From: Candidatus Aenigmatarchaeota archaeon
GTDB taxonomy: Archaea > Aenigmatarchaeota > Aenigmatarchaeia > CG10238-14 > SCSR01
Length of the DNA stretch: 58,775 bases
Assembly: GCA_018304615.1 (NCBI GenBank)
Contig: JAGVVV010000011.1
Span: forward strand, 1-58,775
Direction of reading: 5' to 3'
The position numbers were made by a program, and so were the translations under genes. The notes under the pieces were generated by a model, which saw only the letters and a list, made by a program, of their open reading frames with translations, made no database searches and was not told the DNA's origin. Position 1 is the stretch's first letter; each line of letters opens with the position of its first letter. Shown one piece after another: positions 57,761 through 58,775 of the stretch.

Positions 57761-58125
57761 ATGAAATTTTGCGAAAAATGTGGAAGCCTTCTCGTCGTCG
57801 AGAAGAGGACGAAGAACATTTACCTAGTGTGTAGAAAATGCGGTAGAGAAACTAAAGGCAAGAACGAGAAGGTAGAAATTACTGAGGTCATCCAGAGTGC
57901 CAAGAGGGGGATAGTCGTCATGGGAAAGGACGAGGGTCTCGGAGAATTGCCGAAATGGGAAAGGACGAGGGTCTCGGAGAATTGCCGAAAACTCACATCG
58001 TCTGTCCTAACTGCGAGCATGGGGAAGCTGCATGGTGGATGCAGCAGACGCGTTCTGCAGACGAACCTCCGACTTTGTTCTACAAGTGCATCAAATGCGG
58101 ATACGGCTGGAGAAGCTACGGGTAG
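57761..58125 (+). pseudogene. Transcription factor S, frameshifted by a 35-bp tandem duplication
   Basis: MKFCEKCGSLLVV and LVCRKCGRET form the N-terminal zinc ribbon of archaeal TFS, a TFIIS-like transcript-cleavage factor. The frame then hits a 35-base tandem repeat starting at an ATG. Because 35 is not a multiple of 3, the frame is lost and the annotated product turns into nonsense to 58150. Removing one copy restores GLGELPKTHIVCPNCEHGEA, WWMQQTRSADEPPTLFYKC and KCGYGWRSYG, the full C-terminal ribbon with the DE dipeptide, ending at 58125. The second copy could also start its own 56-residue ORF at 57955. Either a real mutation or an assembly fault. Confidence 0.85.
57920..57989 (+). repeat. 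35-bp perfect tandem duplication
   Basis: Two identical, head-to-tail copies, 57920-57954 and 57955-57989, both beginning ATGGGAAAGGACGAGG. They lie inside the TFS gene and shift its frame. Confidence 0.95.
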
Positions 58126-58165
58126 AATTTTATATTCCTTTTACAATTAATTTAATGGTAATTTG

Positions 58166-58492
58166 ATGGGAAACTCTAATTCTCAACTGGTAAGAGAAGT
58201 AACTGTAGAACGACCTTATGTCGAAGTTTTAATGAATAATGGTTTGAAGGATGAATTGGATAATCTTGCTGATCCAAGTTGTTCATGGATAAATTATGAA
58301 CCTTCTAAGGATACTTTGCTTAAGAATCGTTCTGATGTTCCAACCGTGCGTGCATATTTAAAATCTGAACGATATGTAGATGAACATCCTCAAGAAGATT
58401 TTAAACTTTCCGATGAAGAACTTCTTTTTTTAGCTAGAGCTGACGGTTCTTTAGAGTTTCTTGAAGACATCAGAAATATTCCAGCCATGTGA
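58166..58492 (+). CDS. Hypothetical protein, acidic C-terminus
   Basis: 108 residues, no family recognised. LVREVTVERPYVEVLMNNGL, then TVRAYLKSERYVDEHPQEDF and SDEELLFLARADGSLEFLED. No signal or membrane segment. Starts 40 bases after the TFS remnant on the same strand. Coding status likely from its steady codon pattern and length. Confidence 0.6.
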   Translation: MGNSNSQLVREVTVERPYVEVLMNNGLKDELDNLADPSCSWINYEPSKDTLLKNRSDVPTVRAYLKSERYVDEHPQEDFKLSDEELLFLARADGSLEFLEDIRNIPAM

Positions 58493-58629
58493 AAATATTT
58501 TCGAGGTATAGTTGAAAAACTTTTGAAAAACTTTATCCAAAAATGACTGAAGCCGACTGGACTTTCATAGACGAACATGCATTTCCAAAAAAATCTCAAG
58601 TATAAGAATTTTTAATTCCAGTTCTAATT

Positions 58630-58775
58630 GTGTACGAATACTATCTGCCGAAAAAGATTTCCGAACTCGATCTGAAGAGAGACAGGATGGTTTCTATTCT
58701 CGGTAAAGTTCTAGAACTTAAGGAGAATGGATTCATTCTTTTAGATGATTCAGGAAAAGTTGAAGTGATTTCAGA
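58630..58775 (+). CDS. OB-fold protein, C-terminus cut by window edge
   Basis: From a GTG at 58630 the frame is open to the window end: YEYYLPKKISELDLKRDRMV, then SILGKVLELKENGFILLDDS and GKVEVI. This resembles the start of an RPA-like or OB-fold nucleic-acid-binding protein. A TTTTTAAT box about 20 bases before supports a leaderless start. Identity unsure because only 48 codons are seen. Confidence 0.6.
   Translation, partial: MYEYYLPKKISELDLKRDRMVSILGKVLELKENGFILLDDSGKVEVIS

Noticed and set aside
58543-58605. 20-codon ORF (MTEADWTFIDEH...) between the last two genes
   Set aside because: Too short and without a ribosome-binding site; nothing supports it beyond an open frame.
1-58775. CRISPR array, rRNA or insertion sequence
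   Set aside because: No regularly spaced repeats, no rRNA-like stretch and no transposase motifs were seen.

Overview
The window is one contiguous stretch of an AT-rich archaeal chromosome, probably from a DPANN-type archaeon (Woesearchaeota, Pacearchaeota or Nanoarchaeota relatives). The evidence is archaeal: eL/eS ribosomal proteins, RNA polymerase subunits RpoK and RpoN, RNase P subunit Rnp1, aIF1, Cbf5, a GINS subunit, deoxyhypusine synthase, tRNA introns in the anticodon loop, and TATA-box promoters. The DPANN placement is inference. It rests on a single-chain primase that fuses PriS to the C-terminal part of PriL, very compact gene packing, and many small orphan genes. There is no rRNA and no CRISPR array. 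No stretch longer than about 300 bases lacks a gene.

Layout. 1-6.3 kb: Nudix end, intron-containing tRNA-Met, adk, deoxyhypusine synthase, argS, two nucleotidyltransferases flanking a HIT protein. 6.4-9.1 kb: a helix-turn-helix/S-layer-like protein ending in an EF-hand loop, then a two-gene operon with a RecB/Cas4-type nuclease. 9.1-10.9 kb (minus): eL18-uL13-uS9-RpoN-RpoK. 10.9-12.8 kb: a GMP synthase of the long, eukaryote-like form. 12.8-15 kb: two intron-bearing tRNAs, a 51-residue membrane protein, an OB-fold protein, a Trm112-like protein, Cbf5.

15-32.6 kb holds the ribosomal superoperon, cut in two. The distal half (uS8-uL6-eL32-[orphan]-eL19-uL18-uS5-uL30-uL15-SecY-DUF106-eL34-eL14-Cbf5) runs on the minus strand. 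The proximal half (uL3-uL4-uL23-uL2-[orphan]-uS19-uL22-uS3-uL29-aIF1-Rnp1-[orphan]-uS17-uL14-uL24-eS4-uL5-[orphan]-uS14) runs on the plus strand. Both are read away from a 2-kb hub. Four unrelated small genes sit inside these otherwise conserved operons. One of them starts with a copy of the first codons of its downstream neighbour eL19.

32.6-48.3 kb: prepilin peptidase, serS, an APC permease, a gene interrupted by a run of ten C, tyrS, a small winged-helix operon with a palindromic operator candidate, a branched-chain aminotransferase, a free-standing LAGLIDADG endonuclease overlapping a beta-CASP ribonuclease, and a plus-strand run of phosphoglycerate mutase, PfkB kinase, HD protein, enolase and RtcA. 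48.3-58.8 kb: eS27, eL42, GINS, PAP2 phosphatase, fused primase, a secreted Cys-rich protein, an MBL-fold protein, a flavin reductase, a PadR-like protein next to a second LAGLIDADG endonuclease, eL40, DUF99, signal peptidase, a TFS gene frameshifted by a 35-bp tandem duplication, and the start of an OB-fold gene.

The best candidates for something new are the orphan cassettes inside the ribosomal operons, the RecB/Cas4-like nuclease with its partner, the poly-C switch-like gene, the TFS duplication, and the tRNA-Gly with two apparent introns. Function calls are from reading motifs; no database search was run.
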